Below, piece by piece: positions 8,384-17,700 of a stretch of DNA of 64,000 bases. Source of the stretch: Phenylobacterium sp. (GTDB lineage: Bacteria > Pseudomonadota > Alphaproteobacteria > Caulobacterales > Caulobacteraceae); contig NZ_JAUXVZ010000053.1 in the NCBI RefSeq assembly GCF_030680185.1, positions 62,001 through 126,000 of the forward strand, read 5' to 3'. Positions within the stretch are counted from its first letter, which is position 1. Every line of letters starts with the position of its first letter. The position numbers and the translations under genes are program-made. The notes beneath the pieces were generated by a model. That model searched no databases. It saw nothing but the letters and a program-made list of their open reading frames with translations, and was not told where the DNA came from.

Positions 8384-8943
8384 AGACGCCCCCGCCCGCC
8401 CGCCCGTCCATTCGCCAGGTCCGCCTTGTGTCCAACGCCCCGCGAAAAGCCGCCAACGCCGTAGCGGGCTCGCAGCTCGCCCGCATCGGGGTGAGCCTGC
8501 CTGGGCCTCTGCTGGCGCAGGTGGATGACATGGTCGCCGAGCGCGGCCTGCCGGGACGCTCGCAGCTGATCGCCGAACTGATCCGCCACGAGGTGGCAGA
8601 TGTGGATCGCGACAGCGGCGAAGAGGTGCGCGCCGGCACCATCACCCTGATCTACCGCGCTGACAGCGGCCGGGTGCGCCACGCCCTGGCCCGGGTCCAG
8701 AGCGACTTCGTCAAGGAGGTGATCTCCTCCCAGCATGTCTTTCTGGAGGACGATCAGTCCCTGGAGGTGCTGCTGGTCCAGGGCTCCGGCGAGCGCCTTC
8801 AGCAGCTTTGCGACCGCCTTCGCGGGGTCCGCGCCGTTCAGCAGTTGAAGCTGGTGACCACCACCTCGCTGCTGCCGCCGCTTCACGCCCATGGCGGCGT
8901 CGAAGACGACGAGAGCGCCGCCCCGCGCCGCGCCGTTCGCTAA
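8380..8943 (+). CDS. NikR-like ribbon-helix-helix regulator lacking most nickel ligands (copy 1)
   Basis: 187 residues. After a basic leader of about 35 residues comes the MetJ/Arc ribbon (R-I-G-V-S-L) and the helices ending G-R-S-Q-L-I-A-E-L-I-R-H, then an ACT-like domain. Aligned without gaps to E. coli NikR from Tyr60 to Cys95, only His87 is kept; His76, His89 and Cys95 become Ser, Phe and Ser. The C-terminus ends L-L-P-P-L-H-A-H-G. NikR-fold proteins are tetramers that bind widely spaced palindromes. The operators A-D have that spacing. The start shares ATGA with the lipocalin-like gene; the long leader could mean a later start. Confidence 0.9.
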   Translation: MKTPPPARPSIRQVRLVSNAPRKAANAVAGSQLARIGVSLPGPLLAQVDDMVAERGLPGRSQLIAELIRHEVADVDRDSGEEVRAGTITLIYRADSGRVRHALARVQSDFVKEVISSQHVFLEDDQSLEVLLVQGSGERLQQLCDRLRGVRAVQQLKLVTTTSLLPPLHAHGGVEDDESAAPRRAVR

Positions 8944-9905
8944 GGCGCCAGTTCGCCCCGCGCCCGCCGGGCCTTCAGATAGGCGAAGGTCAGGGCCGTC
9001 TGGGCGAACAGATGCTCGCCTGAGACCAGTCGGCCATATCGCGCCGGCCGTTCGGGGCTGATGAAGCGGGGATCGGGCTCGACCACTGTGTCGAAGTCGC
9101 AGGTGGCGAAGAAGGGGAAGCTGTAGCGCTCCTGCGCCACCTTGCGCACCCGGTGGCTGGTGGCGGTGAACACGCCATTGGTCCAGGCCTCCAGCATGTC
9201 GCCGATATTGATCACATAGCAGCCTGGCCTCGGTGGGGCGTCGATCCACTGGCCCGCGCCATTGCGCACCTCCAGCCCCGGCGCCGTGCCCCGCAGGATG
9301 GTGAAGAACTCATAGTCGGTGTGGGCGCCGATCCCCTCCCGATCCTCGGCTGTGGGATCATAGGGATAGTGGATCATCCGCAACTGGCTGGGCGGGCGCC
9401 GCCGGTGAGGTTCGAAGTGGTCCTCCGGCAGGTCCAGCGCCAGGGCGAAGCCGCGGAACAGCCGCCGGGCCAACTCGGAAACCGCCGCGTAATAGGCGCT
9501 TGCCGCCTCGCGAAAGCCCGGCTGGTCCGGCCAGAGGTTGGCGCCCAGCATCGGCGCCTCGGCCGCGGCGCCCGGCAGGTCGAGATTGAGGTCGTAGGCC
9601 TCCTTGCGATCGATGGTCCCGCCGGGAAACACCTCCTCGCCCTCCGGCACATAGCCGCTGTGGTTCTCCGACTTCCCGATATAGCTCGCCATCTTGGCGT
9701 CCATCGGCTGGGCGAAGAAGGTCTTGGCCGCAGCCAGGACGTCTTCGAAGAGCCGTTCGTCCAAGCCGTGACCGGACACGTACAAAAACCCCACCTCGCG
9801 GGCGGCGGCGCCCATCTGCTCGGCGACGGCGCGGCGCATGGCCAGGTCCGGAGACCCCAAGCCCGTGATGTCGATCACCGGAATGCTGTCGAAGTCCGCG
9901 TCCAT
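8940..9905 (-). CDS. 2OG-Fe(II) oxygenase, isopenicillin-N-synthase-like (copy 2)
   Basis: 321 residues, same family as copy 1 but without its C-terminal tail. N-terminal I-P-V-I-D-I and G-F-L-Y-V-S-G-H-G-L; metal triad H-T-D (about residue 193) and distal His in S-H-R-V-R (about 249); 2OG-binding Arg in R-Y-S-F-P. Its stop overlaps the stop of NikR-like copy 1 by 4 bases. It is divergent from the urea-carboxylase-region ABC importer, and operators B and C lie between them. The close link to that importer suggests it feeds the carboxylase pathway, possibly by releasing guanidine or urea from a substituted precursor (inference). Confidence 0.9.
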   Translation of the reverse strand: MDADFDSIPVIDITGLGSPDLAMRRAVAEQMGAAAREVGFLYVSGHGLDERLFEDVLAAAKTFFAQPMDAKMASYIGKSENHSGYVPEGEEVFPGGTIDRKEAYDLNLDLPGAAAEAPMLGANLWPDQPGFREAASAYYAAVSELARRLFRGFALALDLPEDHFEPHRRRPPSQLRMIHYPYDPTAEDREGIGAHTDYEFFTILRGTAPGLEVRNGAGQWIDAPPRPGCYVINIGDMLEAWTNGVFTATSHRVRKVAQERYSFPFFATCDFDTVVEPDPRFISPERPARYGRLVSGEHLFAQTALTFAYLKARRARGELAP

Positions 9906-9940
9906 TCCCGCCTCCTGCCCGCCGACTGGCTTCCCGAGCG

Positions 9941-9968
9941 TGATTACGTTCTTTGAATTTCGTAATAC
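9941..9968. promoter_or_regulatory. NikR-like operator, site B
   Basis: TGATTA, CG, 12 bases, CG, TAATAC. The inner ATTACG-N12-CGTAAT (9943-9966) is a perfect dyad. It lies 36-63 bases upstream of the oxygenase-2 start (9905, minus strand). The right half-site TAATAC is identical in sites B, C and D. GTATTA-N16-TAATAC has the same half-site spacing as the E. coli NikR operator. Confidence 0.78.
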
Positions 9969-10097
9969 CGTCGGAGGCGCAAGCCTGACCTTGAACTCCC
10001 CGGTCGACTGCCCGAGAAAGTGGCGCCGAAGGCAATCGGCGCCTGGGATTCAGGCGTCAGCGCGCCCGTAAAATCCCTCCGGTTCAAGGTCATTGGA

Positions 10098-10125
10098 ATA
10101 TTACGAATTCTTCTGAATGTAATAC
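10098..10125. promoter_or_regulatory. NikR-like operator, site C
   Basis: ATATTA, CG, 12 bases, TG, TAATAC: the same dyad as site B with one change in the inner pair. It lies 51-78 bases upstream of the substrate-binding protein start (10176), where it could cover the promoter of the ABC importer operon. Sites B and C are about 157 bases apart, so each divergent promoter has its own operator. Confidence 0.75.
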
Positions 10126-10175
10126 TGAAAGGGACGCGCCACGGCGGCGTGACCACGGATGGAAGGGGAGTCCGA

Positions 10176-11270
10176 ATGAAGTGGGTCAACGGATTACGCG
10201 CCTTGGCGATTGCGGCCGCAGGCAGCCTGGCGCTGGCGGCTTGCGGCCAGAACGCCGAGGAAACGGCCAAGGGGCCGGACGCGGTGCAAGAATACACCAT
10301 CGGCTGGACCATCTATGCCGGCTGGATGCCCTGGCCCTATGCCGAACAGGCCGGCATCGTGAAGAAGTGGTCGGACAAGTACGGCGTCAACATCAAGCTC
10401 GTTCAGGTGAACGACTATGTGGAATCCCTGAACCAGTACACGGCCGGCACCCTGGACGGGGTGACCTCGACCAATATGGACGCCCTGACCATTCCCGCCG
10501 CCGCGGGCAAGGACACCACGGTGGTGATCGTCGGCGACTATTCCAACGGCAATGACGGCATCATCCTGAAGAACGGCTCGACCCTGGCCGACATCCGCGG
10601 CCGCTCGGTCAACCTCGTGGAGAACTCGGTTTCGCACTATCTGCTGGCCCGCGGGCTGGAGAGCGCGGGCCTGGCCATGACCGACGTCTCGGTGGTCAAC
10701 ACGTCGGACGCCGACATGGTGGCGGCCTTCACCGCCCCGCAGACCACGGCCGTCGTGCCCTGGAACCCGCAGCTCGCCGAGATCAAGAAGCAACCCGGCG
10801 CGGTGGAAGTGTTCAACTCCACGGAAATCCCCGGCGAGATCCTCGACATGATGATCGTCTCCACCGAGGTGCTGGCGGCCAATCCGAACCTCGGCAAGGC
10901 CCTGGCCGGCATCTGGTACGAGACCATGGCCCTGATGAGCGCCGACACGCCCGAAGGCCAGGCCGCCCGCGAGGCCATGGCCCAGATCTCGGGCACCGAC
11001 CTCGCCGGCTATGAAGGTCAGCTTGAAACCACCTTCATGTACTACACGCCCCAGGCGGCGCTGGCGGCCATGACGGGACCGGAAATCGTGGCGGCCAATG
11101 ACAAGGTCCGTCAGTTCAGCTTCCAGGCCGGCCTGTTCGGTCAGGGCGCTCGCTCGGTGGACGATATCGGCATCGGCTTCCCCGGAGACAGGATCCTGGG
11201 CAATGCTGACAACGTCACGCTGCGCTTCGATCCGACCTATACCCAGATGGCGGTGGACGGCGCCCTCTAG
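10176..11270 (+). CDS. ABC transporter substrate-binding lipoprotein, urea-carboxylase-region type
   Basis: 364 residues. The start was set at ATG 10176 because AAGGGGAG lies just upstream and a lipoprotein signal follows directly (L-A-L-A-A-C, Cys23); the frame is open upstream of it. The mature domain begins Y-T-I-G-W-T-I-Y-A-G-W-M-P-W-P-Y and resembles the TauA/SsuA-like class found beside urea carboxylase genes (the TIGR03427 type). Such transporters are now thought to import guanidine or urea. It heads the three-gene import operon and is preceded by operator site C. Confidence 0.9.
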   Translation: MKWVNGLRALAIAAAGSLALAACGQNAEETAKGPDAVQEYTIGWTIYAGWMPWPYAEQAGIVKKWSDKYGVNIKLVQVNDYVESLNQYTAGTLDGVTSTNMDALTIPAAAGKDTTVVIVGDYSNGNDGIILKNGSTLADIRGRSVNLVENSVSHYLLARGLESAGLAMTDVSVVNTSDADMVAAFTAPQTTAVVPWNPQLAEIKKQPGAVEVFNSTEIPGEILDMMIVSTEVLAANPNLGKALAGIWYETMALMSADTPEGQAAREAMAQISGTDLAGYEGQLETTFMYYTPQAALAAMTGPEIVAANDKVRQFSFQAGLFGQGARSVDDIGIGFPGDRILGNADNVTLRFDPTYTQMAVDGAL

Positions 11271-11329
11271 GCCGGACCACCCTTAAGAGCCTTGCGTAAC
11301 CGCGTACCCCTGATCGAGGTGACCGCCCT

Positions 11330-12154
11330 ATGCGCCGATTGCTGAATGCTAGGCCGCGTGGCGGCGGTCGCCTCCTTCTGGGCCTGCTGCCCATCGCGAT
11401 CCTGGTCCTGCTGTATCTGGTGGCCTCCGAGGCCCGGCATGCGGAAAATCCCCGCGACAAGATCCTGCCGACCCCGGCCGCCATGGCGCAGTCCATGGAG
11501 ATCATGGCGCTGCAGAAGGATCCCCGCACCGGCGAGATTCCCCTGGTGGCTGACACCCGGGCCAGCCTGACCCGACTGGGGATCGCCGTCGGCGCTGCGG
11601 CCGCCACCACCCTGGTCCTCGGCCTTTCGATCGGCCTGTTGCCCTATGCGCGAGCGGGACTGGGCCCCCTGGTGGCCACCATATCGGTGATCCCACCGAT
11701 CGCCGTCCTGCCCATATTGTTCATCGTCTTCGGCCTCGGCGAGACCGCCAAGATCGTGCTGATCTTCGTCGGCATCACGCCCTTCATGGTTCGCGACCTC
11801 GCCTCCCACGTGGCCGCCATCCCCGAGGAACAGATCGTCAAGGCCCAGACTCTCGGCGCCTCCACCTGGCTGGTGGCCCTGCAGGTCGCCCTGCCCCAGG
11901 CCATGCCGCGGCTGATCGACAGCGTACGCTTCTCGCTGGGCCCGGCCTGGGTGTTCCTGATCTCGGCCGAAGCCATCGCCTCGAATGTCGGCCTCGGCTA
12001 CCGCATCTTCCTCGTTCGTCGTTACCTGGCCATGGACATCATCCTGCCCTACGTCGCCTGGATCTCGCTGCTGGCGGTGATCATCGATCTGGCCCTGCTG
12101 ACGTGGAGCCGCACGGCCTTCCGCTGGGCGCACGCGCCGGGGGGCCGCCGATGA
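11330..12154 (+). CDS. ABC transporter permease, TauC/SsuC-like, urea-carboxylase region
   Basis: 274 residues, about six TM segments. TM1 is at about 14-33, then a periplasmic loop with I-L-P-T-P, and an EAA-type loop near V-K-A-Q-T-L-G-A-S. The class is the taurine/nitrate/sulfonate permease type with a single homodimeric permease. GAGG precedes the ATG. Its stop shares ATGA with the ATPase start. Confidence 0.9.
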   Translation: MRRLLNARPRGGGRLLLGLLPIAILVLLYLVASEARHAENPRDKILPTPAAMAQSMEIMALQKDPRTGEIPLVADTRASLTRLGIAVGAAAATTLVLGLSIGLLPYARAGLGPLVATISVIPPIAVLPILFIVFGLGETAKIVLIFVGITPFMVRDLASHVAAIPEEQIVKAQTLGASTWLVALQVALPQAMPRLIDSVRFSLGPAWVFLISAEAIASNVGLGYRIFLVRRYLAMDIILPYVAWISLLAVIIDLALLTWSRTAFRWAHAPGGRR

Positions 12155-12930
12155 CCCCGGCCCTGTCGTTCCGCAACGTCTGGGTCGAGTACGGCGACCA
12201 TGTGGTGCTGGAAAAGGTCAGCCTGGACGTCGCGCCTGGCGCCTTCGTCTCCATCGTCGGGCCCTCCGGCGCCGGCAAGAGCACTTTTCTGCGCCTGGCG
12301 CTGGGTCAGGAGGCGCCCAGCCGTGGGGAGATCCTGCTGGACGGGGCGCCCATTCCGGCCGAGCCCGGCCCCGACCGCGGCGTGGTCTTCCAGCGCTATT
12401 CGGTCTTTCCGCACATGACCGTGCTGCAGAACGTGATGTTCGGCGCCCGCTGCGACCAGGCGCCCTTCACCGGCCTGCTCACCGGCGCGGCGCGCCGCCA
12501 GGCCAAGGCCGAAGCTGAGGCGATCCTGCAGCAGGTGGGTCTTTCGGCCTCGCTCAAGGCCTTCCCGAGGGCGTTGTCAGGCGGCATGCAGCAGCGCCTG
12601 GCCATCGCTCAGGCCCTGATCACCAAGCCGCGCATCCTGTTGTTGGACGAGCCCTTCGGCGCGCTGGATCCGGGCGTGCGCCTGGACATGCACGAGTTGA
12701 TCACCGGCCTCTGGCGCGAGCACGGCCTGACCATCCTGATGGTCACCCACGACATCAAGGAGGCCTTCAAGCTGGGCACCCGGGTGATCGCCGTGGACAA
12801 GCGCCGGCATGATCCCCACGCGCCGCACCGCTATGGCTCGACGGCGGTCTACGACTTCCCGCTGGACGACAAGCTGAAGACCGCGATCCCCAGGGAGATC
12901 GCGGCCCTGGCCGGCGCGGCGGAAGCCTGA
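12151..12930 (+). CDS. ABC transporter ATP-binding protein, TauB/SsuB-like, urea-carboxylase region
   Basis: 259 residues from ATG 12151, which overlaps the permease stop (ATGA); an upstream in-frame Met is inside the permease gene and is rejected. Walker A G-P-S-G-A-G-K-S-T, signature L-S-G-G-M-Q-Q-R-L, Walker B I-L-L-L-D-E-P and V-T-H-D are all present. It powers the importer. The gene ends 1 base before the convergent stop of allophanate hydrolase. Confidence 0.92.
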   Translation: MTPALSFRNVWVEYGDHVVLEKVSLDVAPGAFVSIVGPSGAGKSTFLRLALGQEAPSRGEILLDGAPIPAEPGPDRGVVFQRYSVFPHMTVLQNVMFGARCDQAPFTGLLTGAARRQAKAEAEAILQQVGLSASLKAFPRALSGGMQQRLAIAQALITKPRILLLDEPFGALDPGVRLDMHELITGLWREHGLTILMVTHDIKEAFKLGTRVIAVDKRRHDPHAPHRYGSTAVYDFPLDDKLKTAIPREIAALAGAAEA

Positions 12931-12931
12931 G

Positions 12932-14710
12932 TCAGGCCAGGCTGGCGATATAGGCGCGCCAGCCGCCCAGATGGGTGATGTCCGTGGCGCCGGTCAGGGC
13001 CCGGGGCTCGGCGACAAAGCCCTTCACGGTCGTCCCGTCCTCCAGGCTCACCGTGCCGATGGCGAGCGGCGCCGGCACCTCGGCGGTGAAGCTGCCGAAG
13101 CCCGCCAGGTCCAGTTCGTACACCTCGACCTCGATGGCCGCGCCCTCGTCCTCGCCCACATGGATCAGGGCCGGCTTCGGCGGCGTGGTCTCGGCCATGG
13201 CGTAGAGCCTGTAGGCCGGCGCCGTGCGGGTGCGGGCCACCAGCCGCGCGTCGCGGGAGGTCAGCTGCCAGTGCAGCGGCATGCCGGCCAGGTGGGCGCC
13301 GACGACACTCAGTTTGACGGTCTGCGGCTTGCCGGTGATGTCGAGCTCAGGGGCGGCGGGCATGGGACGGATCTCCTCATAGCGACGGGCGAGGTCGAGC
13401 AGGGCGGCGTCGGCCCAGGCCGGACCGATCAGGGTGACGCCAAAGCCGGTGCCATTGTCCCGGTAGCCGGCGGGCACGGCGATGGCGCTCATGTCGAGCA
13501 GGTTCACGAAGTTGGTATAGAGGCCAAGATTGGCGTTCAGCGCGAAGGGCTCGGCCAGCACCTCGCTGATCCGGTAGATGGTCGGCGCCGTCGGCAGCAG
13601 CAGGACGTCGATGGTCTCCCACAGGGCCTGGGCTGCGCGGGCGTGGTCCTGCAGCGCGTAAAGGCCCTTGAAAGTCTCCAGGCCCGAGACGCCGAAGCCG
13701 GTCTGGACAATGGCCCGCACCACGGGGTGGACGGCGGCCGACCGGGTGCGCAGCAGGTCCTCGATGGCGGCGGTGCGCTCGGCCACCCACGGCCCGGCAT
13801 AGAGCAGCTGGGCGGCCTCCAGCAGGGGGGCGATATCCACCTCCACCAGGGTCGCCCCGGTGGCCGCCAGGCGGGCGATGGCCTGGTCGTAGAACCGTTC
13901 CGACGCCGCATCGCCCAGATAGTTGAGCTGATCCAGACGCGGCACGCCCATCCGGTAGGCGGCGCCCAGGGCCGGCGCGGGCGGACCGGGCTGGCGTGAA
14001 TATGGATCGGTGGGGTCAAACCCCGCGGCCACGGAGTCCACCAGGGCAGCATCAGCGGCGGTCGCGGTGAAGACGGTGATGCAGTCCAGGGACCGGCAGG
14101 CCGGGACCAGACCCGAGGTACTCCAGCTTCCCTTGGTGGGTTTCAGCCCCACCAGGCCGTTGAAGGCGGCCGGCACCCGGCCAGACCCTGCGGTGTCGGT
14201 GCCCAGCGCAAAGGCCACGAGGCCAGCCCCCACCGCCACGGCGCTGCCTGAACTGGAGCCGCCGCTCACATAGTCGCGGTTGAACACGCAGCCCGGAATT
14301 CCATAGGGCGTGCGGCTGCCCACCAAGCCGGTGGCGAACTGGTCGAGATTGGTCTTGCCCATCATCACCGCCCCGGCCGCCTGCAGGCGGGCGACCACGG
14401 TGGCGGTCTCCTCCGGGGCATAGGCATAGGCGGGGCAGGCCGCGGTGGTGGGCAGGCCGGCGACGTCGATATTGTCCTTCACCGCAAAGGGGACGCCAGC
14501 CAGGGGAAGGTCCTCGCCGGCGGTGATCCGCGCATCGACCGCCCGGGCGGCGGCCAGCACGTCCTCAGGCCTAGGACGTTCGATCCAGGCCTGGGGCTGG
14601 ACGGCGTCATAGGCGGCGATCCGCGCCAGGCTATCGCGGACGACCTGCTCGGCGGTCTGGCGGCCTGACCGGACCTCGGCGGCGATGGCGGCGACAGACA
14701 GGCGGTCCAT
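12932..14710 (-). CDS. atzF: Allophanate hydrolase
   Basis: 592 residues, the usual length. The amidase-signature domain (about 1-440) shows the Ser-cisSer-Lys triad: Lys in A-V-K-D-N (about 77), cis-Ser in G-G-S-S-S-G-S (about 150) and nucleophile Ser in D-T-A-G-S-G-R (about 173). A C-terminal domain (about 465-592) is of the allophanate-hydrolase type. It converts allophanate to CO2 and ammonia, the last step after urea or guanidine carboxylation. ATG 14710 was chosen, 14 bases after the carboxylase stop; an upstream in-frame start would overlap that gene. It is the last gene of the minus-strand operon. Confidence 0.93.
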   Translation of the reverse strand: MDRLSVAAIAAEVRSGRQTAEQVVRDSLARIAAYDAVQPQAWIERPRPEDVLAAARAVDARITAGEDLPLAGVPFAVKDNIDVAGLPTTAACPAYAYAPEETATVVARLQAAGAVMMGKTNLDQFATGLVGSRTPYGIPGCVFNRDYVSGGSSSGSAVAVGAGLVAFALGTDTAGSGRVPAAFNGLVGLKPTKGSWSTSGLVPACRSLDCITVFTATAADAALVDSVAAGFDPTDPYSRQPGPPAPALGAAYRMGVPRLDQLNYLGDAASERFYDQAIARLAATGATLVEVDIAPLLEAAQLLYAGPWVAERTAAIEDLLRTRSAAVHPVVRAIVQTGFGVSGLETFKGLYALQDHARAAQALWETIDVLLLPTAPTIYRISEVLAEPFALNANLGLYTNFVNLLDMSAIAVPAGYRDNGTGFGVTLIGPAWADAALLDLARRYEEIRPMPAAPELDITGKPQTVKLSVVGAHLAGMPLHWQLTSRDARLVARTRTAPAYRLYAMAETTPPKPALIHVGEDEGAAIEVEVYELDLAGFGSFTAEVPAPLAIGTVSLEDGTTVKGFVAEPRALTGATDITHLGGWRAYIASLA

Positions 14711-14724
14711 AGGCGGGCTCCGGC

Positions 14725-17700
14725 TCAGGCGGGTTCGATGGCGATCATCGGCGCGCCGGGCGCGATGGCCTGGCGTTCCTGGGCGTAGACCTGGCGGACA
14801 ACCCCGGCGCTGGGGCTGGCCACGTCGCACTCGGTCTTCATGGCCTCGATGATGGCAATGATGGCGCCCTTCTCGACCCGGTCGCCGGGCTGGACCAGCA
14901 TCTTCCAGACGCTGCCGCCCAGGGGCGCTTCGACCAGCTCGGCGCCGTCAGGGACTACGATTTCCGGCGCCTCGGCCACATCGTCGGCGGCGCTGGCCAG
15001 GGCCTCGACCCGGGCGAACTCGCCCCGGCGTTCCCACTCGGCGCGCTCGGCGTCGAAGGCGGCCTCGCGGGTGGTCTGGAAGGCCTCGATGCTGCCGGCG
15101 TTGTCAGCCAGGAAGCGGCGGTAGTCCGACAGGCGGAAGGTCTCCTGGTCGATGCGGATTTCCCGCCGCCCCAGCGGGAAGTCGCGACGCCACTCGGTCA
15201 GCTCCTCGTGGCTGACCGGGAAAAACCGGATCTGGTCGAAGAAGCGCAACAGCCAGGGCTTGCCCTCGGTGAAGGCGTTTGTCTGGCGATAGGTGTTCCA
15301 CACCTGGATGGTGCGGCCAAACAGCTGATAGCCGCCCGGGCCCTCCATCCCATAGACGCACATATAGGCCCCGCCGATGCCCACCACATTGGGCGGCGTC
15401 CAGGTGCGGGCGGGGTTGTACTTGGTGGTCACCAGCCGGTGGCGGGGATCGATGGGGGTCGCCACCGGGGCGCCCAGATAGACGTCGCCCAGACCCATCA
15501 CCAGATAGCGGGCGTCGAAGACGATGCGGTGGACATCGTCCTCGCTGGCGAGGCCGTTGATCCGCCGGATGAACTCGATGTTGTCCGGGCACCAGGGGGC
15601 GTCGTCCCGCACCGAGGCCATGTACTTGTCGATGGTCTCGTAGATGGCCGGGTCCTTCCACGAGAGCGGCAGGTGGACCACGCGGGAGGGGATTTCGAAA
15701 TCGTCGAGACCGCCCAGCCGGTCCTCGGCGTCGGTCAGCGCGCGCAACAGCTCGGCCTGCGACAGGACGCGGCTGTCATAGTGAACCTGCAGCGACCGGA
15801 TGCCCGGCGTGATGTCGATGACGCCGGGCAGAGCCATGGCCTTGAGCTCCAGCATCAGGGCGTGGATTCGCAGGCGCAGCTCGAGATCCAGGACGATGGG
15901 GCCGTACTCCACCAGCAGGTGGCGGTCCCCCTGGCGGCGATAGACGGCGCGGGGCCGGTGGCCTTCGGCCTCCATGACGCCGAGGATCGGGCTGTCGCTG
16001 GAGAGCACGGCGGGCGCAGGCGCCTGCGGCATGGCCGGCGGCGGGGCGCCGACGATCAGGGCGTCCTGCGCCTTCTCCGCCGCCACGGCCGCATCGTCGC
16101 TGACCACCTGGAAGGTCACCGTATCGCCCGGCGCCAGCTGGCCGACCTTCCACAGATCGGCCTGAATGATCACGAAGGGGCAGACAAACCCCCCCAGCGA
16201 TGGCCCATCCGGCCCCAGGATGATCGGCATGTCGCCGGTGAAGTCCACCGCGCCGATGGCGTAGGCGTTGTCGTGGATGTTGGAGGGGTGCAGCCCCGCC
16301 TCACCCCCGTCGCGGCGCGCCCATTGCGGCTTCGGGCCGATCAGCCGCACGCCGGTGCGGTTGGAGTTGTAGTGCGCCTTCCACTGGGCGCTGGCGATCA
16401 TCGCCACGTCGTCCTGGGTGAAGAAGTCCGGCGCGCCGTGGGGACCGGCCAGCACGCGCAGGCTCCAGGTCTTGGACAGCGACGGCCGCTGGTCCGGCTC
16501 CAGCAAGGCCCGCGGCGGCCCGACCAGGCCATCGCCGACCCGCAGGACGTCGCCGGCGGCCAGGGTGCGACCGGCATGGCCGCCGAACCCGCCCAGGGTG
16601 AAGCTCGACCGGCTGCCCAGATAGGCCGGCACGTCGATGCCGCCGCGGATCAGGAGATAGGCCCGGAGCCCCGCCCCCTTGACCCGTCCGAGCTTCAGGG
16701 TCTGGCCCGCGGCGATCTGGAACGGGACGTAGGGCTCGATCGGCGCCCCGTCGAGACTCGCCTCCAGAGCCGCGCCAGCCAGGCAGACCGAGGCGGTGCG
16801 GTTGAACAAGAGCGTGGGGCCAAGGGCGGTGATCTCCAGCCCCGCGGCGGTCTCCATATTGCCCAGCAGGCGGTTGCCCAGGCGGAAGGCCAGCGCGTCC
16901 ATCGGACCCGAGGGCGGCACGCCCACGTCCCAATAGCCCTGCCGCCCGGGATAGTCCTGCACGGTGGTCGCCGGTCCACCGCTCAGCACACGGATCGTCT
17001 GCGGCTGGAAAGCGATGTCGGCCAGCGCCCGGGTCGAGACCTGGCCAGAAACAAAGGCCTCGCTGCGGGCCACCTGGCGCAGCCATTCCAGATTGGTCTC
17101 CAGCCCCGCCAGGCGCGTGTCATCCAGCGCCGTCTGCAGGGCCGCCACCGCCTGGTCGCGATCCGGCGCGGTGACGATCAGCTTGGCCAGCAGAGGATCG
17201 TAGAAGGCGCTGACCTCGGTCCCGTCCACCACCCAGGAGTCGGCGCGAACATCGTCGGGGAAGCGAACCTCGGTCAGGACGCCGGAGCTTGGCCGGTAGT
17301 CCTGGCCCGGGTCTTCGGCATAGAGCCTGGCCTGGATCGAAGCGCCGCGGGGGGCGGCTTCGAAGCCGCCCAGGAAACCATAGTCGCCGGCCGCGCCGCG
17401 GATCATCCAGGCCACCAGGTCGACGCCAGTGACCTGCTCGGTCACCCCATGCTCGACCTGCAGCCGGGTGTTCACCTCCAGGAAGAAGAAGTCGTCGCGC
17501 TCGGCGTCATAGAGAAACTCCACCGTGCCGGCCGAACGGTAACGGGCCGCCGAGGTCAGCCGCACGGCGGCTTCGATCAGGGCGGCGCGAGTGGCGGCCG
17601 GCAGGTGCGGGGCGGGCGTCTCCTCGATGACCTTCTGGTTGCGCCGCTGTAGCGAACAGTCCCGCTCGCCCAGAGCGACCACATTCCCCTGGCCATCGCC

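Noticed and set aside
9906..10175. Guanidine-I (ykkC) riboswitch
   Set aside because: No stretch resembling its conserved core was found in this gap or in 20309-20588; a covariance search would be decisive.
15208..17652. 814-codon plus-strand frame over the carboxylase
   Set aside because: Antisense shadow of the biotin-dependent carboxylase, with repeated Gly/Arg/Asp/His composition.
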